Assembly (NCBI RefSeq): GCF_014851395.1
Contig: NW_024040485.1
Location: forward strand, 16,901,087-16,965,086
Source: Micropterus salmoides
Taxonomy: Eukaryota; Chordata; Actinopteri; Centrarchiformes; Centrarchidae
Reading direction: 5' to 3'
DNA length: 64,000 nucleotides
How positions within the stretch are numbered: the stretch's first letter is position 1; each line of letters begins with the position of its first letter. Of the stretch, positions 46,931 through 59,681 are shown piece by piece. The notes beneath the pieces are model-generated. The model was not told the origin of the DNA and did not search any database. It saw only the letters and a program-made list of their open reading frames with translations. The translations under genes and the position numbers were made by a program.

Positions 46931-48369
46931 CATGAATAAACTGGTTATATGCTAAAAGTAATAATAATAATGATTCTGTCTCAGTCTCTGTCCCACATGT
47001 GTGAATGTGTTAACTGCTCTCCCGAGTGTTGCTGCTTTACTGTGGTCTTTGGATTTGTTGTCTCAGCAAATGGCCTGGTTTAATGGGAATTTGCCTGTCA
47101 TTGTTCCCAGCTCTTGTTCCTGTGAGCGGTTTGAATAATGCAACGCTCTGTCCTTAACTTCCACTTGAATATACTGTATCTGTGTGGTCAGCAGGGAGAG
47201 AATGTGTCAAAGAGGCAGAAGTACAGAAAGGCAAAGGGACAAAAAAGTGAAAGACGGCGGAGAGAAAGTTCATGAGAAAAGGGCTGACAAAGAGAATGAG
47301 GGACATCAAGAGACAGGGAGAAAGATGGATAGAAAGACTGATTGAAAGAGAGAGGACCACACACTGCTGCATCTATATTAGGCTTCCAAAGGATATCTAA
47401 TGTGATTTGCTTGGGTAATAAGACAGGCAACCATTTGTAATTTTCAGTGTTCACTGCTCATCATGCTTTTTGTGTGCTGTGTACCTACACCCTCATCCTG
47501 TTTACTGAGAGGTTGGAGAAGTTTATTTTTAGTTGTTTGGAACGTATGTAGACAGACCGTGATGAATGGGGACGCTCTTCCATTGTGGCAGCAACAACGG
47601 TTGCACGACTGACTGTAGCGTTGGCAATAAGGCTGTCACTATATCACACTGAGAAAAACAGAGCTTTGTTTGCTTGAAGCTTGGCTTAGGCTTGCTAGCT
47701 TTATTTTTGATAAACTAAGCCGGCAAAACGATGGGAAACATCTATAGTCAAACAAATGTGGAGAAGGAGGGAAGAGGGTAACACCAGCTTGAGGAAACCC
47801 TTGTACGCATAATCAGAAACACTTTGGGGACCAGGGAATTACCACTTTGTTATAGTACTATCAGTTACTGGATCATATGTGTGAAATAGGAGCTCAAGCT
47901 AAATTGTGTTATTTTTAATTTAAAGACACATTTGATTTATCTTAAGACCTAACACTTCACTTGTCTGCTGGCTAGTTGAGTCTTACTTTTTGACTCATTT
48001 TTACATTCAGTGTAAGTTGAGATATATTTTGTGGAGATGAATTTTGTAGATTGACTTCCTTAACTGACTGTTATGGTGATGATTTATTAATTGATGGAAT
48101 GGATATTAAGCTATATTGCGTGGTTTAAAAAGTGACATGTTATGAGTTCTGATGTCCACATTTAAACACTGTCTCCTAGAAATTGCATTTTTATTAATTT
48201 CTAAGTTGCAACAGTTTGTGTTAATTGGTTTTCCTAGAATATCTGTAGCAACTTTTTATGGTTATGTTCAGGCAATCACAGGATAAGGTCAGGAAGAGAC
48301 TCTGGTCTTGGTTTAATAATTAAATGTCAAAAGTGACTTGAAGCACAAGTTTATCATTTTAGCACGTAA
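46931..48369. other. No gene recognised
   Basis: Unique sequence. 47200-47360 is purine-rich (GA/AGAGA), which explains the minus-strand SLSLS frames. 47030-47150 is high-complexity. No gene. Confidence 0.45.
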
Positions 48370-48475
48370 TAAAACCATGATCTTTCCCTAACCTTAACCA
48401 ACACGCTTTTGTTGCCTAAACCTAACCACGACCAGGACACAGGATGCGAACCCTGGACGCTGTAATAGTAGATGT
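48370..48475 (-). repeat. SINE-like or other short teleost repeat
   Basis: Contains 'aaccatgatctttccctaac' and 'ttgttgcctaaacctaacca', phrases common in percomorph repeats. On the minus strand 48442-48453 reads gggttcgcatcc, close to an RNA polymerase III B box. No clear A box at the expected distance was identified, so a tRNA-derived SINE is possible but unproven. Confidence 0.4.
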
Positions 48476-48534
48476 TGCCAATTTTGTTGGTAATAAAGGA
48501 GAAAATCCCTCTGCTTTTACTAACCTATGACCTG

Positions 48535-48625
48535 AATTAGTTATCAAGTCACTTTTTATTCATATAGTCCAATATCACAAATCAGACATTTGCCTCAATG
48601 GGCTTTACAGTATATACAATATATT
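48535..48625 (+). repeat. Fragment of common teleost repeat ('atagtccaatatcacaaat')
   Basis: The sequence 'atagtccaatatcacaaatc' followed by 'tttgcctcaatgggctttac' matches a frequent fish interspersed repeat. The edges are uncertain, and the following 300 bp may belong to the same element. Confidence 0.45.
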
Positions 48626-49274
48626 ACAACAGTTGTAATGCACTAATTAGATAACAGTTAAGAGTATCCAGCATACATTAGCTAGGTTAGGTTTCTTTTT
48701 GTTGAAATTGTCAGGTTGATCGCAAAAGCACAGTGGTCAGTGGGACACAGACAAAAACAGAGATTGATGCCAGTACAGTAAATTGAAAATGTACAGGTGG
48801 CCAGTAGACTGAACACATTTCGATCCTACTGATCTTCTGTATCAGTGGCTGAATAAATGTTGACTGTAAAGGTCTCTGAGTGGTAGGAACACTAGAAAGG
48901 CTCTATATAAGAGCTCTCCATTTATATTGGGCAGCTGGCTTTTTGCACTAGTTTACCTTTAAGGGAATTTGAATGAAATTGAATGAACCCACAGGAGCCT
49001 CATGAGTAGCCAAGATCAGTTTTAATCCATGTTGACTCTGAATATAATTTTATCTTTGTTTCCACTTTTGGCGGTTTACTACAATGCATGCCATTTTCTT
49101 CAGTTTTGCAAAATAAACAAAAAAGTCATAACTCAAAAAGTGTTTGTCCGTGGAGCAGTCTGAAGAGCACAGAATATGATTTAAGCTTCCTTCTGGCAGA
49201 ACAACAGTGCAGCTCTTGCAGAATCACTTTAACTATAAATCTAGTTAAAAGTGAAGACCTTACTCTAACTCCCA
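48626..49274. other. No gene recognised
   Basis: Unique or unrecognised repeat sequence. No terminal inverted repeat precedes the truncated hAT-like copy that follows. Confidence 0.4.
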
Positions 49275-50382
49275 TGCAGCAGAGGTGAAGCAAAATTTTT
49301 GTCTGAATATAAAACCTCAACACAACATGTCTTACCAACATTGGTCTTGTGTCCATGAGCATGCGATGCACCTTAGAACAGTTTAAAACTGCAGTGTTTT
49401 CCCAGTTTAATGTGAGCTTTAGATGAATGTTTTGGTGTTTTGGTCGGGGGGTTTTGGGGTGCTCCCCTAAGAAAAATGTATGTTTTCCAATGAAAAATTT
49501 GTAATTTCACATTATATTGGGCCATTATTTTCACCATATTGCTGAACAAATACTTGGAAAAGCTAGAGCAGATAATAAATAAACAACACCAAAAGACCAG
49601 TCTACTGGAGGAACTACAACCTTTAGATCTGGAGAAATAATTTGGTTGGTTCTTTTGCCAACCACTGGTCCACATTGAGTTTCATTAGCTTAAAAGGACT
49701 AGTTTACATCAATAATTAGCTTTACTAGCCTCAGCTCCTCCAGTCACCACCGTCTTTTCCAAAACTACCTTTTCAGACTGAAAAATAATTTCATCAGTCT
49801 GTATAGGACAGAGCTGCAGGCTACGCCAGTGTAGTCTAAGTTTGTACCTGATGTTCTCAACATTGGACAAGTAGGCAGTAATAAAATACAGCTTCCATTA
49901 CTTTGTATAAATTGAGCTAATGTTAAGTTACATAGCAGCTATGTAGCTGCTGTAGAAGCTTTCCTGCCCAGCTGCGCAGTCTGAAGGGGGGGGATATAGC
50001 GCTAACAGGCTTCACTTTTCTAGCAGGTGGGAAACAACAGACTTTTCTTGGTCTTGAGAAGCTAACACACTGAAACAGACAGTACATTTACTGCCAGAAT
50101 ATTTTTCTCCGCTCGCGTTCACCGTCACTTTCTGCCGCTCGGACAATCAAACACTCGCTACGCACCTCCTGATTCAGAGTTACGCTGCTCTTAAAAGACC
50201 ATCTGTCACGTATGTTCTGCATAGAATGAGGAGGGGAAGCGAGCCGAGCATTGAGTGCTGCCGTGCTCACACAGTGTGCGAGTGAAAACATTTGTAGTGC
50301 AGAGTTTAATGATTGTGGGAAATTTTAGTAGTGGCAGTCGTGATTCAGCAGTGGCGGTGTGCCGCATATAGAGGAAACACTG
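49275..50382 (+). mobile_element. hAT-like non-autonomous transposon, 5'-truncated copy
   Basis: Collinear with 14978-16368 from 'agcagaggtgaagcaaaat' to the terminal 'aggaaacactg'. The left terminal repeat is missing, so it can no longer be mobilised as a unit. It lacks the roughly 200-bp segment and the LINE tail found in the other copy. Its minus-strand frames (49126-49371, 49373-49675) correspond to those in the first copy and have no recognised domain. Confidence 0.8.
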
Positions 50383-53300
50383 AAGATCGCCCTCTATATT
50401 AAGCAGCATCAGTTGAAGTCTCTCTTTTTCTTGCTTTCACCTTCACTTTCTTCTCTGACTTTCTTCTCTTGCTCAGTCACTCCCCCCTTTTTTCCTCTAA
50501 GAAGACAAAGTCGAATGGCCCAATAGCGTTTAATTGCTGTGGTTTTTATGTGGTCTGCTGAGAAGTAATAGCCACTCAGCACTTCTGTCCGCAAGATAGA
50601 TGCTGCTGATGCTTGTCTGGGAGTTGGTTGCAGCGTGGGAGCGCACCCAGTGGCTCAAGGAAGTGCAGGTGAAGTAATAAAAGGAAATAGTTTGCTGGGG
50701 GGGGGTGGAATTCCACAATGGATTTCATTTTCTTATTGGAAACAAGTCAGTTGGGGTCACGCACACAAGCGCATGCACACAGACCGATACACAAATACAC
50801 ATCCACATAGACACAGGCAAAACCCAGCAACACACACACTCACATAAAAGGGGTCGGAGAAGAGCAGCAACTTGTTAGCAGCAACCATTCGCTGTGACCA
50901 GTCCAGTAATGCAATCTGCTCTTGCTGTTGGACAGGCCACCAGATGGAAGCGGTCACAGGGTGACTCAAAAATGGAAACAGCAGGAAATCAAAAGGATTG
51001 CTTGGATCCCTCCTGTATTTGGCCCAGCTCTGGTGTCACAGACTGGATACAAACCTACTATTTCCACTTCACTGAAACATTGGAATAACATGTCCTTCTC
51101 TACAGGGCCTCTGTGGTTGGGCTTTACAATAATATAACTCTTTTCTTAACACCAGTATTATGTGAATATTTGTTTTAATAAACCCTAAATCAATATATCT
51201 AATAGTCCAACAAAAGAGCAAATTGTCATAGTATGGCTTTTTTCCAACAATTTGAATACGCAGCTTTATAATATTGTTTTTTTTGTGTGGCAGAATGATG
51301 TAGCCTTTTAATGAACCTACTCAGTGAAAACAACAACAAAAATCAGATCGAATGTGCCAATGCAGATGTTAGTGTGTATACTGCAGGTCAGTTTAAGAGA
51401 TGATGAAGTAACCTAAACACCACAAACAGCCCAGTGCATCTTCAACCTGAGACAGATAATATCAGCGTTCATTAAGAAACACACAGCAGTTCTTTGACAT
51501 TGTAATTTAGCTGTTCTGAAACATTTCAACTGAAAGAGAAAAAGATTTTGTAAATATTAGAGAAAAAAGGAATGAGAAAGAGTGAAGTGGGAGAGATGAT
51601 ACATTAATTACATATTTTAGATTTTTGTTACTTTGCTAATTTTATCTTCCGGACTACAACCTGTAATGTTCAGGTCACTCTGAGAATACATCACTTTGTT
51701 TTAGGTTTAGATATAAGTTGTATAATGAAGTCCTGCATTCATGTTATGAAGAACTGACAAGCCACACGGATAAGAACCGCAACTGTTTTATAACTGAGAC
51801 TTTGACAAAACTTGAGATGCGCTACATACAGAACACATCATCGACATCCGGGAGGAAATTAAGTATGGATCACAGTAAGTTATGTGATTACCTTGGAACC
51901 GAACCATGTCAGAAGTTCACTGAAGAGTTTAATTGCTATCCATGTGATTGGATTTTGTTTGTCTCGCCACATGATAGAAATTCAAAATCTTGAGTCCATG
52001 AAAAAGCAATTACTTGCTTTACTGCTTAACTGTTAAGAGGCTCTCATTATCTAGTTAAAACCATTCACAGTTTTAATTCAAAGGAAGCTTTAATTTGCTT
52101 TATTTACTGCCACACAGTAATTTCCTCCTCTGCGGCATAAGAGGCCGTTTTTGACGTTTGTGACACAAGTGTCACACACTCAAAACGTCTTGGTAAACAT
52201 TTATGTTTCTGTTTTGCTCCATTTTTCTATTTTAGGCAAATATGATGGGATTTGAAGGTTTGACTGTTAAATGTGATGGACCCTTATGGAATAAGATCGT
52301 AAATTAGAAAAAGAGAAATGGGATTTTTGTCATGCAAAATGTGAAGTTTCATTTACAAGGACATTATCCCAAAGACAAAAAAAAACACTTTTGTGATGCA
52401 GTTTGTCTGTAACATTCACACACTGGCGTTGAGGCCTAAAGAATTTACGTAAGCCATTTAATTATTATTTCTAATTAAAATGCCCAGTACAGTGTTAATG
52501 CATCACCAGTTACCACTGTCTTCATCATTTGTGAGGTACAAGAAAACTCATTACACTTCACTTCAAGGGTCTTCAAACTTACACTATTACATTGTTAATC
52601 TGTCTTTAATCAAACTTTTATTGTTTACTTATGACAAAGTTTGAGTTTTACTTTTAAAGTTCAGAGAGCCAAGTGACTTAAAGTAAAGTCTAAATGACTC
52701 TGATGCATATAGAAGTGTATACATGAACTTTAAAGTTTACTTTAAAGACAGTTATAGGTCTGTGTAACTGTGGGACTCATGCAGCTCTCGTGGGTCTTGA
52801 CATATATTTCTTTCCTGTCTTTTTTTCCTACTGCACCACTTACATATGGGACTTTACTGCATGGTGTAAGGAATGAAAATAAATTAATCACAGTAATAAT
52901 AAAACTACTGCATTGTTTACAAAATGCCAACACTAGCAAGTGGGGTACATTCACCTGAATTAAATGTTAAGTAAATTTTTGCAGCTATGCTTCACTCACA
53001 AATGTTCTAGTTTCCAATTATTTACAATGCAAAAGACACCTTTTTAAGCCAGTCACTCATTGGCCACCCAGCGGCTACTATAGATACAAGCAAGCACACA
53101 TTACTGTTAGATCACTTTGTGATAAGAATGCAATATGGACTGTTTACCTTTGCAATAGTCATGGCGAAAGATAAAATAATTGCTGCTGTAATAACTTCCA
53201 GAGTTGTAAAATGCTGTCTAAGGTTATTATAAACTACTGTGTGGTGTTTTGGTGTGTGAGCAGCCTGTAGACTTATGAATCTGTTACTCAAACTGGACTT

Positions 53301-56300
53301 CCTGGATTGCATTTCATGTCTCAAGGGTAGATGAAACAACGCGCCCCCACCAACGCAGCCACCTATTTTTTTCAGCTCCACCTCCTGACACTGATGTGTG
53401 AGTGTCCACCTCTCCATCCACTTTTGTCACCATTACCAGCATCAAGAATTTGTGGGTTATTTTACTGACTGAGGCATGCCAAGATCTTAAGAATGTAAAA
53501 CTTGTTTAACCTCCTGACTATAAATTACACATATAAACATTAGATTGGTTAAAAACTGGGCTTGAAACCTGATGTTCACAACTTGCTTGCTTTGTAATTC
53601 ATACTGCAGCTTGTTCAGACACTATTGTGGCTATGGTCAAGGGAAATATTTAGGCATCCAAAGCCCTCAGCTGGGGCTATTTAGCTACTTAGTCTAGGTT
53701 ACCATAGTGATTTGGGCAAGAGGCAGCCATTTGTCCGAGTTGAGCTGGCAGCACAGTAACTATCCTACATGGGAAACAGCCCCCTGGTGAAAATGACTTT
53801 CCATTACTTGCGACCCCATCTGTAAATGATGTTCCCTGCTGATAGGATAATTCGTTGCCTTACATATCAACTGGACCGTTTTCTGTTGCAAGATAATGGA
53901 GGCATATAGTGTGACCCCACAATGCAGAAATACCGCCCTTAAAATAGAATAATGTATTCCTCTTTTTTTCTAGTTGGGTTTGGATGATGGATGATATTCA
54001 GGAAAGCTGGGTGCTTCCGCAGTCTCTGTCTCAGGAACCTCACATATAAAACAATGTCACCTCACAGTAGTATTCTTGTCATATTTGTCTTGCTCTCTTC
54101 TCTGGATAATGACCCTGTATTTCTGTGTACTCAGCATCTTAGAAGACATATTGATCATATCATTAGAATGCAGTGAATGGGGGAGCATTTTAAAATTGAT
54201 TGCTGCGAGGATGCTTCAGAAAGAGACTTGTTTCATTGCGTAACTCACAAATCAATAGTCTCACAATAACAAATTATCTTGTATCAAGTTATGTGCTCAG
54301 AGCAATCTGTCACAGTGTGTCAGTGTGCATGCATCTGTGCGAGTACATGTGTGGCTTGTTCATTTAGCAGAGAGCACTGAAGCAGAATTTAGTGTCATAA
54401 CAAAGCAAAAGAATCAGTGCAGAAGCACTCTTGATCTATGTTCTCTGTATAACAAATATCACTGGAGCAAGATGACAGCGCAGAAATAGGCGAGGGAGGG
54501 AGCAATAAAAAGATTTTTTTCACACAAGTATATTGGTGAATCGTTAGGTCAGTCTCACGCAGAGTGATGTCTCTCTAACTGGGCCAGGCTGCCTGACATC
54601 ACATCCTGAGAAACATCTCAAGATAGTTACAAGCTCATGACTCACTTTCTGTGTCATGTCGCTATGTGTATGTGTGTCATGTTGCTATTCTTTAACAAGC
54701 TCGACTCAAACTAGAGCAAATGTCGCCATTAACATAAGATAATTGCAGCATTTAAATTAAATGTGGTCCACAAAATGTTAAGTATCAGTTCAACATTAGT
54801 CTATGCATTAACATGTGTCCATTAAACCTTAAATAAGAGCACTTATGTGTAGATTGCTGTTTTTTATGTGACAGCATTGTTTGCCAATGTATTAAGATTC
54901 ACTACTACATTCCCTATATAAAAAGTATATATTGGAATAGTACTGTACATATTGAAAATGATACTGGAGAGAGCTTGACATGACTGTTTTTCTTATAGAA
55001 ACACTTATTGGCCTACTGGCTGAAAAGATGAATCTGTATTCAAGCAGATGACTGTTAAGCGTATGAAAAGGTTCCCAAAAATCACTGAAACATGCAGAGT
55101 TGATTTGCCGGTTTTACTTGAATAACTGAGGTAATAGAAAAACTTTTATCAAAGCCTCCTCTTACTTTCCAAAGGCAGTTTTGCTCATTGGCAAGCAGAG
55201 CCATCTCCTGAGATTATTGAAAAGTCTGTTATTCAAAAGAAAAGAATATAATTCATATGCAGCGATCATTCAGTTGAATATACATCTGTCTTTCTGTAGT
55301 ACCTTACAATCAATGCAGGGATTGGCTTTATAACATTTCTAAGCTATGGTGCAGGACTAATTCCACAGTTAAAACAAGCTTGAAGCCACACAATATGCAA
55401 CAAAAAAAGGACAACAACTACAAAACAAAACAAAAAAACAAAAGGGCACACAACATTTGAACATGAATTCTAGTCCACTTTGACTGTGCAGACTGCAGGC
55501 TAACGTGACCTGACATCCTTTCTTTCCATCTGACTGTCCCACAGTTATTCACAAATGCTCAGGTTGGATTTGTGTGATCAGGAGTCATTCGTTTATCTCA
55601 GTTATTTGCTCTGACGATGACATAGGCATGGACATGAACGTAACTGATCTCCTTTTCCTTTATAAAACCAACACAGAAGCGAGCAAGGTGGAAAATGTTT
55701 GTCTCCGTCAAATCAGGCACCATCAGTGATGGAGACTGAATGTAAATGCAGCCATGTTCCATGACTGAGTCACACCTGGCCGGCCACAAATTGAATTTCA
55801 CCTATGAATGTGGTGTGCATTTGATTTGCAATAGCCGGGTTATCTTTTGTTTTTCCAAAGTTTATATTTGATCCAATCTGATTTTAATCTGGATAACCCA
55901 GAAATCGGATTCAGGCTGCCATTATTTGACACTTTCTCCACATCCTAACAAGTAAATATTGCATTACTACAGCTGCAGCAGTCGTTATTCTTTTCAGCCT
56001 TAATTTCTATTTTTAAAATACCTGTCTTTTTAATGTGATCATTAAACAAAGAATAATTACCACTTTTGCCAAATTATTTTCTCAGTATTATAATACTGTG
56101 CTGCCATTAGAGACACTTTATTTTTTATTTTGCTGCATTTGAAATACAATTAACCTTCCTGGGACCTAATTTACTAATTTCATGCCAGTATTTTTTTACT
56201 TTTGTGCTTGCTCAAGCCTGCATTTACATAACATTTAGCAAATCTGAAAAGGTTTAGATGTCTTCCCTAGCTTTTCTTTGAACCCAAGTCTTTTCTCTGT

Positions 56301-56891
56301 AATTTATTACCACAGAGCCTCTAATTCCTGATTCCACTAAGGTTCAATGTGTTTCTTCTTTCTGTCTGCCCCAGTCAGTGATCTGTGGTGAGGAAAATTG
56401 CCCAAAATAACACTAACTGGGTCAATGTTTTCGCAATATATGTCTACATGTTAACTTAACTTAACTATATGTCGTCAGGGGCATAACAAAGGTACATTTG
56501 TGTACATTGTCCATAGCTTTTTTTAGTTCACATTTAGCTAAGTATAATTTTGAGGTTTGAAATTTAAACATTATTAAAAGTTTCTTTCTTTAATCCAGTG
56601 CTCCAAGTGCGAGATAGAGTGCTCCGAGGCAATTTTACCATTTAGTGTAAGTCCAGTTGGCTGTTGTCCTTAAAATATAAAGAAATGCACAGGCTTGTTA
56701 GTTCTGTATTGCTTCTCGTGTTCCCACTGGAGTAAGATTCAATAGAAATTGATTGAGTGGGCCTCTCCACCCCTTTCTCACGCTCCCTTTACAATCCCCA
56801 GCCATCCTCCCGGATATCCGCAGCCAGATCTGCAGCCCTAACCTCTCTGCACTGCTCTGACCAGGACTTTTCTGTCTTTAAAGGCTGATGA
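50383..56891. other. No gene recognised in 6.5 kb
   Basis: Mostly unique AT-rich DNA. CA-rich 50758-50845. A hairpin-like gacgttt...aaacgtc pair around tgtgacacaagtgtcaca lies at 52153-52189. A 91-codon frame at 51718-51993 has no domain and no clean donor. An acceptor-like site at about 53973 opens into about 25 codons ending in a stop. The A-rich run 55400-55445 may be a retroposon tail. Confidence 0.4.
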
Positions 56892-56923
56892 GTGTGTGTG
56901 TGTGTGTGTGCGTGCGTGCGTGC
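56892..56923 (+). repeat. Compound microsatellite (GT)n(CGTG)n
   Basis: About nine GT units and three CGTG units. The HTHTHT minus-strand ORFs are its translation. Confidence 0.95.
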
Positions 56924-57997
56924 ACAAGAGAGATAGATGTAGGGACAGAGACTAAGTGGAGGAGGCAAGTGGGGATTTTGTGTGTAAAATGCAGTATGTG
57001 CGGGTGAGTGGACGAGACCGTGTATGTCACTGTTCTGCTGCAGGCAAAAGAGAGCAAAGCGACACTCCTTGTGTTTTTTTCTCTGCAAACAGGGGTCAAT
57101 CACACCTAACCAAACTGACACAAAACAAATATTAGGTGTTTGGTGCATTGAGATGAACATCCGGTGGCACTAACTTTTCAGTCAGGTGCCACCAATCCAT
57201 TGCAGGAGAAGACGGCTGGCAAAATGAAAAGGCCGCCAGTCAAATTTGTTTGGAAAGAGTGACGGAAATATATTGCATGTTTGTTTCATATATTAATTTG
57301 AGGAACATTTCAGTCTCCTCATCGATCCACACAGATCAGATCTTTGTCTGTCAACATTTTCAGTGATGATGAGTTACATTTAAGTCACTTTCCAGTATCC
57401 TTGGCAACCTCTGTAGTTTATAGAAGTGATGCAGCTTTTGAAAGCGGCCACGTGGAGCTCATCAACAACATTTGTTGTTTGCTTGACACTGTTCATAATA
57501 AGATATTTAATAATAATAATTATGATAACATTATATTAAGTTAATGTGTCCTGCTGATAATGGATATGACATTTATTGGATGCAGAACATGTCAAGCGAG
57601 AGGAACAGCCACTCTTAACTAAATTCTCTGAAAACCAACATGGCTGCAGTTGCCTGGAAACGTGTATCACTTTCTATAGAAGTTGTTATTCAGCATGATT
57701 TAGGATGGTAAATTGGATTGGTTGTTTCCTGTAAGAAATGTAGTAAAAAAAGCATAAGGCAAAAGAAAATATTTACACAAGCGCTTGTACACATTCACCT
57801 ACAGATTTTCTTGTTATTCTCTGTTTCTTTGACGAGGGGTGAAGCCTTGATATGTAGCACCTTCTTACAGCTACAAACCCCTATAACTGATACAGTTGTT
57901 CATTCAAAGCAGCAGGAGAAACTGGAGCTGGTATAAAGAGGTATACCAATATAATTTCAAAAGAGATATAAAATACAATATCGTTTATACCGATATA
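56924..57997. other. No gene recognised
   Basis: Unique sequence. The TA dinucleotide at 57996-57997 is the likely target site of the following Tc1-like element. Confidence 0.5.
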
Positions 57998-58007
57998 CAG
58001 TCCCCTC

Positions 58008-58022
58008 CAAAAGTATTGGAAC
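58008..58022 (+). repeat. Outer direct repeat (transposase-binding-like) of the Tc1-like end
   Basis: caaaagtattggaac, inside the terminal repeat. Confidence 0.75.
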
Positions 58023-58208
58023 GGTAAGGCAAATTACTTTGTTTTTGTTGTTCACTGAAGACATTTGGGTTTAAGATCAAAAGATGAGTATGAGACAAGA
58101 GTTCAGAATTTCTTTTATTTCTTTTATTTCCTGACATTCACATCTAGATGTGTTAAACAACTTAGGACATATCACCGTTTGTATTAGACCACAGCATTCT
58201 TAGGTGAG

Positions 58209-58223
58209 CAAAAGTAATGGAAC
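58209..58223 (+). repeat. Inner direct repeat of the Tc1-like end
   Basis: caaaagtaatggaac, 14 of 15 bases identical to the outer copy at 58008-58022. Confidence 0.75.
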
Positions 58224-58247
58224 AAATAATCTTAAAGTAAATAACAT

Positions 58248-59206
58248 TTAATATTTGGTGGCATAACCCTTGCTTGCAATAACTGCCTCAAGCCTGTGAC
58301 CCATCGACATCACCAAACTGTTGCATTCTTCATTTGTGATGTTATTCCAGGCATTTACCGCAGCTTCTTTCAGTTCTTGTTTGTTTCGGTGTGTTTCTCC
58401 CTTCAGTTTCTTAAGGAGGTGAAATGCATGCTCTATTGGGTTAAGGTCAGCTGATTGACTTGGCCAGTCTAAAACCTTCCACTTTTTCCCCCTGATGAAG
58501 TCCTTTGTTTTGTTGGCAGTGTGCTTTGGGTCATTGTCTTCCTGCATGATAAACTTCCTACAAATTAGTTTCAATGCATTTCTCCGTAAATTGGCAGACA
58601 AAATGTTTCTGTACACTTCTAAATTCATTCTGCTGCTACCATCATCAATTACATCATCAATAAATATTAATGAGCCTTTTGTAGAAGCAGCCATGCCCGC
58701 CCAAGCCATGACATTACCTCCACCATGCTTCACAGATGAGCTTCTATGCTTCGGATCATAAGCATTTCCTTTCTTTCTCCACACTTTGGCCTTTCCATCA
58801 CTTTGGTAGAGATTCATCTTGCTCTCATCAGTCCATAAGATTGTGTTCCAAAACCTTTGCGGCTCATCTCTGTACTTCTTTGCAAATTTCAATCTTGCCT
58901 TCCGAGTCTTACTGCTGATGAGTGGTTTGCATCTTGTGGTGTGGCCTCTGTATTTCTGCTCTCTGAGTCTTCCTTGAACAGTGGATTGTGATACCTTCAC
59001 ACCTGCACTGTGGAGGTCGTTGGTCACTTACTGATGTTTTGGGGGTTTTCTTCACAGCTCTCACGATATTTCTGTCATCAACTGCTGTTGTTTTCCTTGG
59101 CCGACCTGTACGATGTCTGTTGCTCAGTACACCAGTAGTTTCTTTCTTTTTCAGGACGTTCCAAATTGTTGTGCTTGCTAAGCCCCGCTCCTCCCTCTCC
59201 TGTCTA
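58248..59206 (-). pseudogene. Tc1/mariner-like transposase, broken
   Basis: It once catalysed cut-and-paste transposition at TA sites. The intact C-terminal frame (58248-59027, 259 codons) carries the DDE domain. Counting from its first codon, the catalytic Asp is residue 67 (in WTDES), the second Asp is 164 (in QEDNDPKHT) and the Glu is 199 (in DLNPIEH). The 34 residues between the last two give the DD34E spacing. There is no ATG: the frame begins at a GTG directly after a TAA, because a small deletion near 59024 shifted it. The N-terminal coding continues in another frame (59025 to about 59178), reading WNVLKKKETTG and the GRPRKTT linker (59089-59106) typical of the paired-helix DNA-binding domain. 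A second shift near 59178 and an in-frame TAG before about 59206 break it further. About 340 residues is usual for the family; the extreme N-terminus is lost. It is not functional. Confidence 0.9.
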
Positions 59207-59210
59207 CTTA

Positions 59211-59681
59211 CAAACTCTCAACAACACGAAGGGAGACACAGTGCTGAAGACCTGGTTTGTAAAAAGAAAAACAACGGTTCAGTCAGTGTTTCCCGCACAT
59301 ACACTTTACTGTACTTTACGCACAGGTTAGGCGACACATTGTAGCATTTTTCAGAGAAACACAGAATTATTACGGTACAAAATGGTGGATATTTTACAAG
59401 CATGGACCAGGTAGAGCGACAGTGAATACACTAGTGCAGATGTCATTTGTTAGCTACCACATTGGTATTGTTTTGATAGGCTTTGTCGTCAGCACGCCTT
59501 CTCAACATGCGGTGCAGCTGCTGCTGTGAACGGAATCGCGGGTGGAAAAGTCCAGACTTTATACAGTGTAGCCTATTACTGATAGTCACTGGAGCAGACA
59601 TACAGGGAGGGAGAGACGAGAAGAAGCGGGGCACGCTGATGTGTTTGTAACAGAGGTAACTTACGTTAGGTCTGTGAGCAT
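59211..59681 (+). mobile_element. hAT-like terminal fragment
   Basis: At 59286 the sequence reads 'cagtgtttcccgcacataca', a hAT-type end like those at 14952. No reverse-complement partner was found within the next kilobase. The rest has no recognisable coding. The junction with the Tc1-like element at about 59210 has no evident target duplication. Confidence 0.4.

Larger units (their letters stand above)
57998..59210 (-). mobile_element. Tc1/mariner-like DNA transposon, 3' part with one terminal repeat
   Basis: The left end starts after a TA (57996-57997) with 'cagtcccctccaaaagtatt'. A second copy of the inner part of this end lies about 200 bp inside (see 58008-58022 and 58209-58223), the IR/DR arrangement seen in Sleeping Beauty-like Tc1 elements. 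The transposase is encoded leftward. Homology stops near 59210 where unrelated sequence begins. The right terminal repeat and the N-terminal part of the gene are missing, so the element is immobile. Confidence 0.9.
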
